A stretch of 64,000 nucleotides of DNA from assembly GCA_902524285.1 (NCBI GenBank), contig CABZCR010000005.1, forward strand, positions 19,988 to 83,987, written 5' to 3'. Both the position numbers and the translations under genes were made by a program. The notes below the pieces were generated by a model. The model saw only the letters and a program-made list of their open reading frames with translations, was not told the origin of the DNA and did not search any database. The stretch is from an uncultured Pelagibacteraceae bacterium. Its GTDB lineage: Bacteria > Pseudomonadota > Alphaproteobacteria > Pelagibacterales > AG-422-B15. Shown here in pieces: positions 27,381 to 38,213 of this stretch (position 1 is its first letter; the number at the start of each line of letters is the position of its first letter).

Positions 27381-29510
27381 ATGATAAGAAAAAATACAAA
27401 TTCAGACAATAAGTTCTTAAACAGAGAATTATCATGGCTTCTTTTTAACCAAAGAGTTTTAGATGAGGCTAATAATATTAAAGTGCCGATAATCGAAAGA
27501 GTTAATTTTCTCTCAATTTCTGCAAGTAATCTGGACGAATTTTATATGGTTAGAATACCAAGCCTTTTTGATGAAATAGAAAATAATCCAAACAAAATAA
27601 GCCATGACGGCATGACTGGACATCAACAATTAAAAGCAGCACAAAATGCATCTGCAAAAATATTTAAGGATCAGGACGCTACTTTTAGAAAACTTGTTAG
27701 AGAATTAAATACAGAAAAAATAATTCATATTACGCCTAATAAATTAAATATAAGATTGAAAAAAAATCTAAAAAAACTTTTTAATGAAGAAATACTGCCT
27801 ATATTAACGCCAATTTCAATTGACCCAGTGCATCCATTTCCATTTATTCCAAATGAAGGATTGTGTATTTCATTGAGTTTAGTTGCAGGAGGTTCAAATA
27901 AACCGTTTAATTCGGTAATCATTGTTCCGCGAGCATTAAACAGACTTGTGTTTATTCAAGAGGGTAAAAAAGAATACTATTTATTTGTTGAAGATATTAT
28001 TAGATATTTTTTTAAAGATCTATTCCCAAATTCTAAATTGTTGGATAGTGCTATATTCAGGGTTATAAGAGACAGTGATATCGATTACGAATATGAAGAC
28101 GATGAAGATGTTATTAAATACTTTGAAAAAGCATTAACAAAAAGAAAAAGAGGGGAAATAGTAAGGCTAGAAATTTTAAAAAATATATCATCTAAAAAGA
28201 AAAACTTTTTAAAAAAAAATTTGAATCTTAAAGATGCGCAAGTCATTGCTCTATCAAAGCATGTTGGTTTACAAGATTTATCGCAGATTCATAATTTAAA
28301 TAGACCAAAATTAAAATTTAAAAAATTTATTTCAAGACCTGTTGAAAGGTTAAAGCAATTTGATAATAATTGTTTTGCTGCCATCAGATCAAAAGATTTT
28401 GTTGTCCATCATCCATATGAAACTTTTGATGTTGTAGTTGATTATTTAAATCAGGCTGCTATAGATCCAAAAGTAGTAGCTATTAAACAAACGATTTACA
28501 GAACCACTGCTGATAGTCCTATTATAAAAGCCCTTACAAAAGCAGCAGATAACGGCAAGAGTGTTACAGCTGTTGTTGAAATCAAAGCAAGATTTGATGA
28601 GGAATCTAATTTAGCTCTTGCCAATCAAATGGAGAAATCAGGAGTTCAAATTGTATATGGTTTCGCTCAATTGAAGACGCATGCAAAGGCAAGTCTAATT
28701 ATCAGAAGAGAAGCAGGCAAATTAAAAAGCTATGTACATGTAGGCACAGGAAACTATCATCCAAAAAATGCTAAAACTTATGAAGACCTGTCATTATTTA
28801 CGGCAGATGAAAAAATCTGCAAAGACATTGAGAGAATCTTTAATTACATGACTGGGTATGCTTCTCCAATGAAATTAAATGATATAGTGCTCTCTCCACC
28901 CGCAATGCGAAATCAAATTAATGCAATGATTGATAATGAAATTAAAAATGCAAAGAAAAGTAAACCATCTGGTATCTGGCTTAAAATGAACTCTTTGGTT
29001 GACCCTCAAATGATCTCCAAGCTTTATGAGGCTTCTGCAGCGGGAGTAAAAATTGAATTATTCATTAGAGGAATTTGCTGCTTAAGACCAGGAGTTAAAA
29101 AACTTTCTGAAAATATTGTTGTTAAAAGTATCATTGGCCGGTATTTAGAGCATGCTAGAATCTTCTGTTTTGCAAACGAATCTAATATACCATCAAAAAA
29201 TAACACCGTTTTAATTGGATCAGCTGATCTTATGCCTAGAAATCTGGATAGAAGAGTTGAAATATTAACCCCCATAAAGAACTCTACTGTCCATGAACAA
29301 ATACTGAATCAAATAATGGTTGCCAATTTTCTAGACAATGAGCAAACGTGGATGATGAACGATGATGGCACATACAAAAGAGTTAAACAAAAAGGTAAGA
29401 CGTTTAATGCACATAAATACTTCATGTCAAATCCAAGTTTATCAGGTAGAGGAAAATTAAAAGGAAATAGAAAGCCGAAGAAACTACTCTCTCTGATGCG
29501 TTATGAATAA
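27381..29510 (+). CDS. ppk1: Polyphosphate kinase 1
   Basis: FLNRELSWLLFNQRVLDEA, FDVVVDYLNQAAIDPKVVAIKQTIYRT, HAKASLIIRRE, HVGTGNYHPKNAKTYEDLSLFT; start re-assigned to MIRKNTNS. Confidence 0.92.
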   Translation: MIRKNTNSDNKFLNRELSWLLFNQRVLDEANNIKVPIIERVNFLSISASNLDEFYMVRIPSLFDEIENNPNKISHDGMTGHQQLKAAQNASAKIFKDQDATFRKLVRELNTEKIIHITPNKLNIRLKKNLKKLFNEEILPILTPISIDPVHPFPFIPNEGLCISLSLVAGGSNKPFNSVIIVPRALNRLVFIQEGKKEYYLFVEDIIRYFFKDLFPNSKLLDSAIFRVIRDSDIDYEYEDDEDVIKYFEKALTKRKRGEIVRLEILKNISSKKKNFLKKNLNLKDAQVIALSKHVGLQDLSQIHNLNRPKLKFKKFISRPVERLKQFDNNCFAAIRSKDFVVHHPYETFDVVVDYLNQAAIDPKVVAIKQTIYRTTADSPIIKALTKAADNGKSVTAVVEIKARFDEESNLALANQMEKSGVQIVYGFAQLKTHAKASLIIRREAGKLKSYVHVGTGNYHPKNAKTYEDLSLFTADEKICKDIERIFNYMTGYASPMKLNDIVLSPPAMRNQINAMIDNEIKNAKKSKPSGIWLKMNSLVDPQMISKLYEASAAGVKIELFIRGICCLRPGVKKLSENIVVKSIIGRYLEHARIFCFANESNIPSKNNTVLIGSADLMPRNLDRRVEILTPIKNSTVHEQILNQIMVANFLDNEQTWMMNDDGTYKRVKQKGKTFNAHKYFMSNPSLSGRGKLKGNRKPKKLLSLMRYE

Positions 29511-30996
29511 TTTAATTCCCAAAAAAAAATTATTTTTTAAAGACGAACGTATTGCAATAATCGATATTGGCTCTGATACAGTTCGTTTTCAAATTTTTGA
29601 AAACTTTAGGTATAATCAGATAGCTATTTTTAATAAAAAAATTTCATGTGGGTTAGGTAAAGATCTAATTAAAAACAATAAGCTTAATAAAGACTCTATA
29701 AAAAGAGCAATGAATGCGTTCTATTATATAAAGGAATTGATAGACTCATCAAATATTAAAAATTTTGAAATTTTTGCAACAGAAGCTGTCCGTGTTGCTA
29801 AAAATAGAGAATCATTTGTTGCTGATGTAGAAAATATTTTTAAAAAGAAAATACATGTATTAACTGGCGATGAAGAAGCAAAATTTTCTGCCATGGGATG
29901 TATTGTTGGTCTAAAAAAATCAAGTGGTCTCGTTGCCGATCTCGGCGGTGGCAGCTTAGAACTCGCAGAAGTTAAAAAGAAAGAAATAATGAATACATTG
30001 TCTTTGCCTCTAGGTGTTCACAGAGCAAAAACTAAAAATAAAAAAATAATAGAAAAATTCAAAAACTCTCTACGGCATACTGAATGGCTTAATGAAAATA
30101 AGTTTAAAAGGGTAATCCTTACAGGCGGCACGTGGAGAGCTTTAGTTAAATTATATTTTGATAAGTACAGCTATCCTCTCAAAGTCATTCATCATTTCAA
30201 ACCTGATTTTGATAACTTTGTATCGATGCTTGAAGAAGTTTCAAATTTTAAAAAAAAGGATTTGCAACAATATTCATTAATTACAAAAGATAAAACACCA
30301 TTTATACGATACGCAGCCAAGGTCGCGATGGAAATAATAAATAAGGCCTCTGCTAAGCAAGTAGTTATTTCATACACAGCTATCAGAGAAGGTTATATTT
30401 CTCATAAAATAAACTTAAGCTCAAATAGCGATCCGCTTGAATATCAATCATTAAAGGTAGCTGCAATTTCTAACGAATTAAATCCTAGTGCCGTAAACTA
30501 TGAGAATGTAAAATTATTCACTAATAATTTTTTTAAAAGAAAATCCTATTTAAATAAAAGAATAAGAGTGTCCTCTATAAGCTATTTGTCAACGGGAGAC
30601 AGTATAGCTCGTGACGAGAGGGGATTGTTTGTATTTAAACAAATATTAAAATCAGAAATATTAAAGTTTAGCCATTCTGACAGAGTTACACTCGCTACTG
30701 TTATTTATGTTTTTCACAATGGAATAGATCTAAATGAGATAAAAGATTATAGAAAAATTATAAATAAAAATAAATTATTAAGCAGTATTGAGCTTGGATT
30801 ATTCTTAAGAATTGTATATGAAATTGGAAAATTATCTAATTTTAATTACAGCAATATCAGTATTTATGTAAAAGATTCAAATTTGATATTTTCTATCCCA
30901 AAAAACTATTCAGAACTTTTAAACAGTAGATTTAATAAATTTATTTTAATGCTTTCAAAGCACAAAAAATTATCACAAAAGATTATATTTGTTTAA
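29503..30996 (+). CDS. ppx: Exopolyphosphatase / Ppx-GppA family
   Basis: IIDIGSDTVRFQIFE, ATEAVRVAKNRESF, GLVADLGGGSLELAE. Confidence 0.85.
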   Translation: MNNLIPKKKLFFKDERIAIIDIGSDTVRFQIFENFRYNQIAIFNKKISCGLGKDLIKNNKLNKDSIKRAMNAFYYIKELIDSSNIKNFEIFATEAVRVAKNRESFVADVENIFKKKIHVLTGDEEAKFSAMGCIVGLKKSSGLVADLGGGSLELAEVKKKEIMNTLSLPLGVHRAKTKNKKIIEKFKNSLRHTEWLNENKFKRVILTGGTWRALVKLYFDKYSYPLKVIHHFKPDFDNFVSMLEEVSNFKKKDLQQYSLITKDKTPFIRYAAKVAMEIINKASAKQVVISYTAIREGYISHKINLSSNSDPLEYQSLKVAAISNELNPSAVNYENVKLFTNNFFKRKSYLNKRIRVSSISYLSTGDSIARDERGLFVFKQILKSEILKFSHSDRVTLATVIYVFHNGIDLNEIKDYRKIINKNKLLSSIELGLFLRIVYEIGKLSNFNYSNISIYVKDSNLIFSIPKNYSELLNSRFNKFILMLSKHKKLSQKIIFV

Positions 30997-30999
30997 TCA

Positions 31000-32094
31000 A
31001 TGGAAAATATCAGTTTTATTCTTAATAAGCTAGAAGATGCAATAATCGTTCTTGATTCCGATCAAAAAATTGTTTTTCAAAATTCCCATTCAATAGATTT
31101 ATTTGAAAATAATTATACTGGTCAAAATATAACAAACTTAATTAGAAGCCCAATAGTTTTAGAGGCATTAGAAAATGTATATAAAAATAAAGAAACAGAA
31201 ATAATTGAATTTAATAGCGAGTACGGAAGTTTATCACCTAGATCAACAAATTTTTACAATGTGGAGATTAGTTATGAGAAAAATCATCTCCAATTAACTA
31301 ACACAAGAGACAATTATGTTATTCTCATGAAAAATATAACTCCTTTAAAAAATATTGAAAGAGTACGCTCTTCTTTCATTGCAAACGTAAGTCATGAGCT
31401 AAAAACACCTCTTGCTACAATCATGGGTTTTTTGGAGACTATAAGAGGTCCAGCAAAAGATGATCAAAAATCTATGTCTAAGTTTCTTGGTATTATGGAT
31501 AAAGAAACAATTCGCATGAAAAGACTGATAGATGATTTAATTGTCGTATCTAAAATAGAGTCTGATGAGCATATTCATCCAACCAAAAAAGTTAATTTAT
31601 TGAAAACAATAGATAATGTGGCTGAAAGTCTTAAAGAATACGCATTGACAAAGAATATTAAAATAAGAGTCAACCATCAACTTAGTGAGGGTTTATTTGT
31701 ATTGGGAAATGAAGATGAGTTGGTGCAGGTCTTTACAAATATTATAGATAATTCGATTAAATATGGAAAACTAAACAGCTCAATAGATATATTGGCAGAA
31801 AAAATCAAAAAGCAAACTGATTATAGTGATAATAAAAAACTGTTTCCACAACTTGTATCAAAAATCAGCGTTAAAGATGAAAGCGAAGGCATTCATCCTA
31901 AACATCTAGCAAGATTAACTGAACGTTTTTACCGTGTAGATGCAGCAAGATCAAAAGAAATCGGTGGAACGGGTTTAGGGTTAACCATAGTTAAACATAT
32001 TTTAAATAAGCACAGAGGACATTTAGATATAAAAAGTGAAATAAATCAAGGCAGTACATTTTCAGTAGAATTGCCTATTGCACCCATTTCATAA
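31000..32094 (+). CDS. phoR: PhoR-like sensor histidine kinase (no obvious N-terminal TM)
   Basis: PAS-like N-term, HisKA FIANVSHELKTPLATIMGFLETI, HATPase GTGLGLTIVKHI; inside pst locus. Confidence 0.82.
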   Translation: MENISFILNKLEDAIIVLDSDQKIVFQNSHSIDLFENNYTGQNITNLIRSPIVLEALENVYKNKETEIIEFNSEYGSLSPRSTNFYNVEISYEKNHLQLTNTRDNYVILMKNITPLKNIERVRSSFIANVSHELKTPLATIMGFLETIRGPAKDDQKSMSKFLGIMDKETIRMKRLIDDLIVVSKIESDEHIHPTKKVNLLKTIDNVAESLKEYALTKNIKIRVNHQLSEGLFVLGNEDELVQVFTNIIDNSIKYGKLNSSIDILAEKIKKQTDYSDNKKLFPQLVSKISVKDESEGIHPKHLARLTERFYRVDAARSKEIGGTGLGLTIVKHILNKHRGHLDIKSEINQGSTFSVELPIAPIS

Positions 32095-32102
32095 GGTGCA
32101 AT
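32077..32102 (+). other. Hairpin around phoR stop codon
   Basis: attgcacc / ggtgcaat with the TAA in the loop. Confidence 0.4.
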
Positions 32103-32134
32103 AATAGTTTAACAAATCTTGGTTAAAATAAGAT

Positions 32135-32857
32135 ATGGCGACTCAATTTGTTTTGTTTGGTTATCATCATTTGGCAACAATTTTCACAATTGTGACTATT
32201 TCAATTTTATTTCCTTTCTTTGTTCGATTTATAAATAATAAAAATGTAACTAGATCAATTTTTTTGTTAATTGGTTTTATATTAATTTCTCATGAGATAA
32301 TAAAGCCATTTTATCGAGTGATATTTTATGATCATTCTATTTACGAAGTATTGCCATTGCACATTTGCCATATAGCTGCAATATCAATAGGATTATATGT
32401 GTATACAAAGATTAAATTTTTTTTCGAAGTGGGTTATTTTTTTGGATTAAGTGGAAATTTCCTTGCAATCATTACACCAGATTTGGATTTCTCATTTCCT
32501 GATGCAGAGTATATTACTTATTATTTCGGTCATGGTTTATTACTGCTTGGTGTAATATATGCCTGTGTATGTACGAAGGTTCAATTAACCTGGTGGTCAG
32601 TTTTACGAGTTCTTTTGTTTGCCGTTTGTTTATTACCTATAATTTATGGACTAAATATTTATATTTCTCAATTCTTTAAAGGTGTAAATTATTGGTATTT
32701 AATGATAACGCCTGCCGCGAACACACTTTTAGATATATTTCCATCTCCTCCAATGCACATTCCTTATTTGGCTGTGTTAACAGTTATTATATTCACATTA
32801 ATTTATCTTCCCTTTAAATATCTTAATAAAAACAGTTATTTAAACTATCAACAATAA
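32135..32857 (+). CDS. TIGR02206/YwaF-family membrane protein
   Basis: Multi-TM; LPLHICHIAAISIG; FGHGLLLLGVIYA. Confidence 0.65.
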   Translation: MATQFVLFGYHHLATIFTIVTISILFPFFVRFINNKNVTRSIFLLIGFILISHEIIKPFYRVIFYDHSIYEVLPLHICHIAAISIGLYVYTKIKFFFEVGYFFGLSGNFLAIITPDLDFSFPDAEYITYYFGHGLLLLGVIYACVCTKVQLTWWSVLRVLLFAVCLLPIIYGLNIYISQFFKGVNYWYLMITPAANTLLDIFPSPPMHIPYLAVLTVIIFTLIYLPFKYLNKNSYLNYQQ

Positions 32858-32862
32858 ACTGA

Positions 32863-32902
32863 CATTCATAAAACTGTAATAAAACTGTTATAAACATGTA
32901 AC
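32863..32902 (+). promoter_or_regulatory. Pho box array upstream of pstS
   Basis: CTGTAAT (32874), CTGTTAT (32885), ATGTAAC (32896) spaced exactly 11 bp; weaker CATTCAT at 32863. Confidence 0.8.
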
Positions 32903-32938
32903 CAAGTCAAAATAATTTATTGACGATTCTAAACCTTA

Positions 32939-34012
32939 ATGGAGAAAATAATGAGATTAATCAAAATAATGATTATTGCAGTTTTCGCTTCATCAATTTT
33001 TACATTCAGTTCTCAAGCTAGAGATACTATAAAAATCGTTGGTTCGTCGACTGTATACCCTTATGCAACCGTAGTTGCTGAGAGATTTGGTAAGACTGGA
33101 TTTAATACACCAGTGATTGAGAGTACTGGTACGGGCGGTGGAATGAAATTATTCTGTGCTGGAGTTGGTACCGATCACCCCGATATTACCAATGCGTCTC
33201 GTAAAATTAAAAGTAAAGAAAAGGCATTATGCGCTAAAAATGGCGTTACTGATATAATTGAAATTACAATTGGTAATGACGGCTTGACGCTTGCTCATAG
33301 CTTAGATGCTGCCGATGCAGACTTTACGCAAGAGCATTTATTTTTAGCAATTGCAGAAAAAGTACCCGCTAATGTTGCAAAAGATGGCGAGGGTAATGTC
33401 ATTGCTGGAAATTTAATTGATAACCCATATGAAAAATGGTCTGACATTGATGCTTCATTACCTGATCATAAAATTGAAATCCTAGTTGCACCACCTACAT
33501 CTGGTACAAGAGATGCTTGGAATTCACTTATTATGAAAAAAGGCTGTAAAGCAGCAGGTGCATATAAATTATGGGAAAATGCTGGTGAAAAAGCAAAGAA
33601 AAAATGTGCAGTAGTGCGAGAAGATGGAAGAGTTATTGAAGCTGGTGAAAATGATACTTTAATAGTTCAAAAATTATCTGAGGATCCAGAAAGATTTGGT
33701 TACTTTGGTTACAGCTATCTTTTAGCTAACGAAGATAAAATTAAATCTGCTTCGATCACTGGAATTCAGCCAACGCTTGCTGGTATCCAGGATTATTCTT
33801 ACCCAATTGCACGACCATTACAGTTCTATGTGAAAAAAGCTCACGTAGGTGTTGTGCCAGGAATTGAAGAGTTTCTTGAAGCTTTCACAAGTCCTGATGC
33901 AATGGGTGAAGATGGATATCTAACTGATATCGGTTTAGTTGCATTATCTGATGGTGATGCATCTGATATAAGATCAAGAGTTGCTAACTTAGAAACACTC
34001 GATCTGGACTAA
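32939..34012 (+). CDS. pstS: Phosphate ABC transporter substrate-binding protein
   Basis: IVGSSTVYPYATVVAERF, ESTGTGGGMKLFCAG. Confidence 0.92.
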   Translation: MEKIMRLIKIMIIAVFASSIFTFSSQARDTIKIVGSSTVYPYATVVAERFGKTGFNTPVIESTGTGGGMKLFCAGVGTDHPDITNASRKIKSKEKALCAKNGVTDIIEITIGNDGLTLAHSLDAADADFTQEHLFLAIAEKVPANVAKDGEGNVIAGNLIDNPYEKWSDIDASLPDHKIEILVAPPTSGTRDAWNSLIMKKGCKAAGAYKLWENAGEKAKKKCAVVREDGRVIEAGENDTLIVQKLSEDPERFGYFGYSYLLANEDKIKSASITGIQPTLAGIQDYSYPIARPLQFYVKKAHVGVVPGIEEFLEAFTSPDAMGEDGYLTDIGLVALSDGDASDIRSRVANLETLDLD

Positions 34013-34029
34013 AAGACTTGATTAATCCA

Positions 34030-34060
34030 CAACTGAGGCAAGTTATGCTTGTCTCAGTTG
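34030..34060 (+). other. Intercistronic hairpin pstS-pstC
   Basis: caactgaggcaag / cttgtctcagttg (one G.U), no U-run. Confidence 0.65.
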
Positions 34061-34083
34061 TTGAATAAGCATTATGGTGAAGC

Positions 34084-35475
34084 ATGGGATTTATATTAAT
34101 TTCTCTAATTATTCTAATTGGTATCGCCAGCTATTTTCTAGGAAATTTAAGAGCAAAAAATCTTAGGACTTCAAATCAAAAAAATCTTAAATCACTTAGT
34201 CATTATTATGGGTACTACGTAGCTCTATGGGCTGTTGTGCCGGCGTTATTGATACTGTTGATGATTACTTCGTTTAAACCATTTTTTATTGAGCAATATG
34301 TATTAAGTGATTTCATAGCACTTGGCAGTTATACAGAAACAGAACTAAGTTTATTATTTACCCAAATCGAAAACACTGCATTGGGCATAAAACTTTTTGA
34401 TGAAAATACTATTCTTATAAATGGTGCCGTAAATAAATTAAATTATATTAATAAGACGAGTGAAAACTTAACTTATGTTACAGTTCTTGGGTTGTCAGGT
34501 TTACTGGTTCTTTACTCATTATTTAATATTAATAACAAACTTAATTCTAGAAAGATTGTCGAGAAATTTTTACTAGTCTTGTATTTTACATGCTCACTTG
34601 TCGCTATAATGACTACTGTTGGAATAATTTTTTCTTTATTATATGAAACGTTGCGTTTTTTTTCTCAAGTTCCAATAACCGATTTTTTATTTGGATTAAA
34701 TTGGAGTCCTCAAAGAGTTTTTGTAAGAGAAGCTGGAGATCTTGATACAAGAGACTTGGCCAATGCATTTGGCGCTGTTCCATTATTTGCTGGAACATTT
34801 CTTATTGCATTAATTGCAATGTGTGTCTCAGTCCCAGTTGGTTTACTCACAGCCATTTATATGTCTGAATACGCTTCTCCAAAAGTCAGAGATTGGGCTA
34901 AGCCAATTATTGAAATTCTTGCTGGTATCCCAACGGTTGTATACGGATTTTTTGCAGCGTTAACAGTTGCACCTTTAGTGAGAGATATCGGTCAGGGTGC
35001 TGGACTAACTGTTTCTTCTGAAAGCGCTCTAGCTGCGGGATTTGTTATGGGAATAATGATAATACCATTTATTTCATCACTTTCTGATGATGTAATAAAA
35101 TCTGTACCTCAAAGTTTAAGAGAAGGCTCTTATGCCATGGGAGCAACCAAAAGGGAAACAATTGTTAAAGTATTATTGCCAGCTGCGTTGCCAGGTATTG
35201 TAGGTTCTTTTTTATTAGCTGTCTCAAGAGCGATTGGGGAGACAATGATTGTTGTTATGGCTGCAGGATTAAATGCAAAATTAACAGCTAATCCGCTTGA
35301 TGCCGCAACTACAATTACTACTCAGATTGTTGTTATTTTAATTGGTGATCAAGAATTTGATAGCCCAAAAACACAGTCAGCTTTTGCTTTGGGTTTAACC
35401 TTGTTCGTTGTTACTTTGGCTCTAAATTTTATAGCTTTACAGGTCGTAAAAAAATATACGGAGAGATATGACTGA
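34084..35475 (+). CDS. pstC: Phosphate ABC transporter permease PstC
   Basis: Permease EAA region LREGSYAMGATKRETIVKVLLPAALPGIVGSFLLAVSRAIGETMIV. Confidence 0.9.
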   Translation: MGFILISLIILIGIASYFLGNLRAKNLRTSNQKNLKSLSHYYGYYVALWAVVPALLILLMITSFKPFFIEQYVLSDFIALGSYTETELSLLFTQIENTALGIKLFDENTILINGAVNKLNYINKTSENLTYVTVLGLSGLLVLYSLFNINNKLNSRKIVEKFLLVLYFTCSLVAIMTTVGIIFSLLYETLRFFSQVPITDFLFGLNWSPQRVFVREAGDLDTRDLANAFGAVPLFAGTFLIALIAMCVSVPVGLLTAIYMSEYASPKVRDWAKPIIEILAGIPTVVYGFFAALTVAPLVRDIGQGAGLTVSSESALAAGFVMGIMIIPFISSLSDDVIKSVPQSLREGSYAMGATKRETIVKVLLPAALPGIVGSFLLAVSRAIGETMIVVMAAGLNAKLTANPLDAATTITTQIVVILIGDQEFDSPKTQSAFALGLTLFVVTLALNFIALQVVKKYTERYD

Positions 35476-36751
35476 TAGAATAGAACAAAGAATAAATAGT
35501 TTAAATAAAAGGCTCAATTCAGAGAAAAGATTTAGGATTTATTGTATTGGTGCAATGAGCTTTGCGCTTGCATGGGTGCTTATTTTATTTCTAAATATAT
35601 TTTCATCTGGTTATTCAGCATTTTATAGAACTGTTATCCAGGTAGATGTACCTTTTTTAAATCTTATTGAAGACACGACACAATTTTCTGAAATGAGTTC
35701 AGAGGATATTAACAACCTGTCAATGTATTCTTTTTCCAAAAAGGCTATTTATGGACTTTTCCCAGATATTGAAGAGAAAAAAGATAAGAAAATGTTGATA
35801 CGATTATTCAGTATTGAATTTGAGCAAGAAATAAGAGAATTTTTAAAATCGAATAAGTCAAATATAAATGAAACAGAAACAATATATTTAACTGCCTCCG
35901 ACGATGTAGATCAGGTTAATAAAGGAAACTACCCAAGGGACTTAGATGAAGACAAAAGAAGAATTAAAGATATTCAACTTTTATTTTTTGATGACCTTGT
36001 AGATAGGGGACTTGTCAGCTATGAATTCAATCTACCATTTTTAATGAGAGGTGATAGCCGAGAACCTGAACTGGCAGGAGTAGGAGGTTCAATAGTAGGT
36101 TCTTTATTCACAATTTTGGTAGTTTTGATTTTGTCTTTTCCTATTGGAATTTTTGCAGCTATTTATCTTGAGGAATTTGCACCAAAAAATAGAGTTACCG
36201 ATTTTATTGAAATTAATATTAATAATTTAGCAGCGGTACCTTCTATTGTATTTGGCTTATTGGGGCTTGGTATTATTTTAAATACATTTGGATTGCCAAG
36301 GTCAACACCTCTGGTTGGAGGCATAGTCTTATCTTTAATGACCTTACCAACAATAATTATTGCAACTAGAGCCTCATTAAGGGCGGTGCCGCCATCAATA
36401 AGAGAAGGAGCATTAGCAGTCGGAGCAACCAAAATGCAAGCAGTAATGCATCATGTAGTTCCTGTAGCAATGCCTGGTGCATTAACAGGTACAATTATAG
36501 GCCTTGCTCAAGCACTTGGAGAAACTGCGCCATTATTATTAATTGGTATGGTGGCATTTGTTGTAGATGTTCCACAAACACCGCTGGACGCTTCTGCCTC
36601 TTTGCCAGTCCAGGTTTATTTATGGTCAGAAAGCGCAGAAAGAGGTTATGTTGAAAAAACTTCAGCTACAATTATGATGTTGCTTGGATTTTTAATTTTA
36701 ATGAATTTAGCTGCAGTATTAATTAGAAGAAAATTTGAAACAAAATGGTAA
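35468..36751 (+). CDS. pstA: Phosphate ABC transporter permease PstA (long N-terminal region, DUF3333-like)
   Basis: IREGALAVGATKMQAVMHHVVPVAMPGALTGTIIGLAQALGETAPLLLIG. Confidence 0.9.
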   Translation: MTDRIEQRINSLNKRLNSEKRFRIYCIGAMSFALAWVLILFLNIFSSGYSAFYRTVIQVDVPFLNLIEDTTQFSEMSSEDINNLSMYSFSKKAIYGLFPDIEEKKDKKMLIRLFSIEFEQEIREFLKSNKSNINETETIYLTASDDVDQVNKGNYPRDLDEDKRRIKDIQLLFFDDLVDRGLVSYEFNLPFLMRGDSREPELAGVGGSIVGSLFTILVVLILSFPIGIFAAIYLEEFAPKNRVTDFIEININNLAAVPSIVFGLLGLGIILNTFGLPRSTPLVGGIVLSLMTLPTIIIATRASLRAVPPSIREGALAVGATKMQAVMHHVVPVAMPGALTGTIIGLAQALGETAPLLLIGMVAFVVDVPQTPLDASASLPVQVYLWSESAERGYVEKTSATIMMLLGFLILMNLAAVLIRRKFETKW

Positions 36752-36759
36752 AATAGAAT

Positions 36760-37521
36760 ATGAAAAGTATAAAAATAAAAGCAGACAACTTGAATGTTTA
36801 TTATGGAGAGAAACAGGCACTCTTCGATGTTTCCATGTACATGGAAGAAAAACAAGTCACTGCTTTAATAGGTCCATCAGGTTGTGGTAAATCAACCTTT
36901 ATTAGATGCTTAAATAGAATGAATGATGTTATCGATATATGTAAAGTACAAGGAAAAATAGAAATCGATGGCAACAATATTTATGCACCAAGCATGCAAG
37001 TTGAACAACTAAGAGAACGCGTGGGCATGGTTTTTCAAAAGCCGAACCCCTTTCCAAAATCTATTTTTGAAAATGTAGCTTATGGTCCAAGAATACATGG
37101 AATAGCTGAAAATAAATCTGATTTAGAAGAAATTGTTGTTAACAGTCTAAAAAAAGCAGCTCTCTTTGATGAGGTTAAAGATAGATTAAACGATGCGGGA
37201 ACAGGCCTCTCGGGGGGACAGCAACAAAGATTGTGTATTGCAAGAGCTATATCCGTAAATCCAGATATTATTCTAATGGATGAACCTTGCTCAGCCTTAG
37301 ACCCAATAGCTACGGCTAGAATTGAAGAATTAATGGGAGAACTTAAAACAGAATATACAATAATTATTGTCACGCACTCGATGCAGCAAGCCGCTAGAGT
37401 TTCATCAAGGACAGGTTTTTTTCATTTAGGTAAATTAGTTGAAGTTGATAAGACTGAAACAATCTTTTCAAATCCATCAGATCAGAGAACGCAAGATTAT
37501 ATAACAGGGAGGTTTGGTTAA
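36760..37521 (+). CDS. pstB: Phosphate ABC transporter ATP-binding protein
   Basis: [53 protein letters not shown]. Confidence 0.94.
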   Translation: MKSIKIKADNLNVYYGEKQALFDVSMYMEEKQVTALIGPSGCGKSTFIRCLNRMNDVIDICKVQGKIEIDGNNIYAPSMQVEQLRERVGMVFQKPNPFPKSIFENVAYGPRIHGIAENKSDLEEIVVNSLKKAALFDEVKDRLNDAGTGLSGGQQQRLCIARAISVNPDIILMDEPCSALDPIATARIEELMGELKTEYTIIIVTHSMQQAARVSSRTGFFHLGKLVEVDKTETIFSNPSDQRTQDYITGRFG

Positions 37522-38213
37522 TGAGTGAACACATAGTTTCATCTTATGATGAGCAATTAGATTTAATAAATAGTACATTAATTAAAATGGGAGGATTGGT
37601 TGAAACACAGCTTCACAATTCTCTTGTTGCTTTGGGTGATAAAGATACTGCTTTTGCAGAAGAAATTTTAAGAGATGATAATAAAATAGATGCCTTAGAA
37701 AAGGAAATTGATGCTTTAACATACAAAGTAATTGCAATGAGGCAACCGCTTGCTAATGATTTAAGAACCGTACTTTCGGCACTAAGCATTGCAAACGATC
37801 TCGAGAGAATGGGTGATCACGCTACCAATATTGCTAAAAGAGTTGCAAATGTAAAAATAAATATGCCCGACACGCCGGTTTCAGAAATTGTCAATATGGG
37901 TGAGAACGTTCAAAGAATGATAAAAAATGTTTTAGATGCCTTCGTTCAAAAATCAGATACGCTAGCAATTAATGCTTGGGATTTAGACGGCGATATTGAT
38001 GAATTGTATTTATCAATTTACAGGGATCTTCTTAAGACGATGGCAGAAGACCCAGATACAATTACAGGCTGTTCACACTTATTGTCGATTGCTAAAAACA
38101 TAGAGAGAATAGGAGATTATGTTCAAAATATTGCTGAAGACATTCACTTCATTACAACTGGTCAAGCCTTAGAACGTAAGTCGGAAAAAAGAATTAAGTG
38201 GGAAAAGGTGTAA
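37521..38213 (+). CDS. phoU: Phosphate signalling regulator PhoU
   Basis: ANDLERMGDHATNIAKR, AKNIERIGDYVQNIAEDIHF. Confidence 0.93.
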   Translation: MSEHIVSSYDEQLDLINSTLIKMGGLVETQLHNSLVALGDKDTAFAEEILRDDNKIDALEKEIDALTYKVIAMRQPLANDLRTVLSALSIANDLERMGDHATNIAKRVANVKINMPDTPVSEIVNMGENVQRMIKNVLDAFVQKSDTLAINAWDLDGDIDELYLSIYRDLLKTMAEDPDTITGCSHLLSIAKNIERIGDYVQNIAEDIHFITTGQALERKSEKRIKWEKV

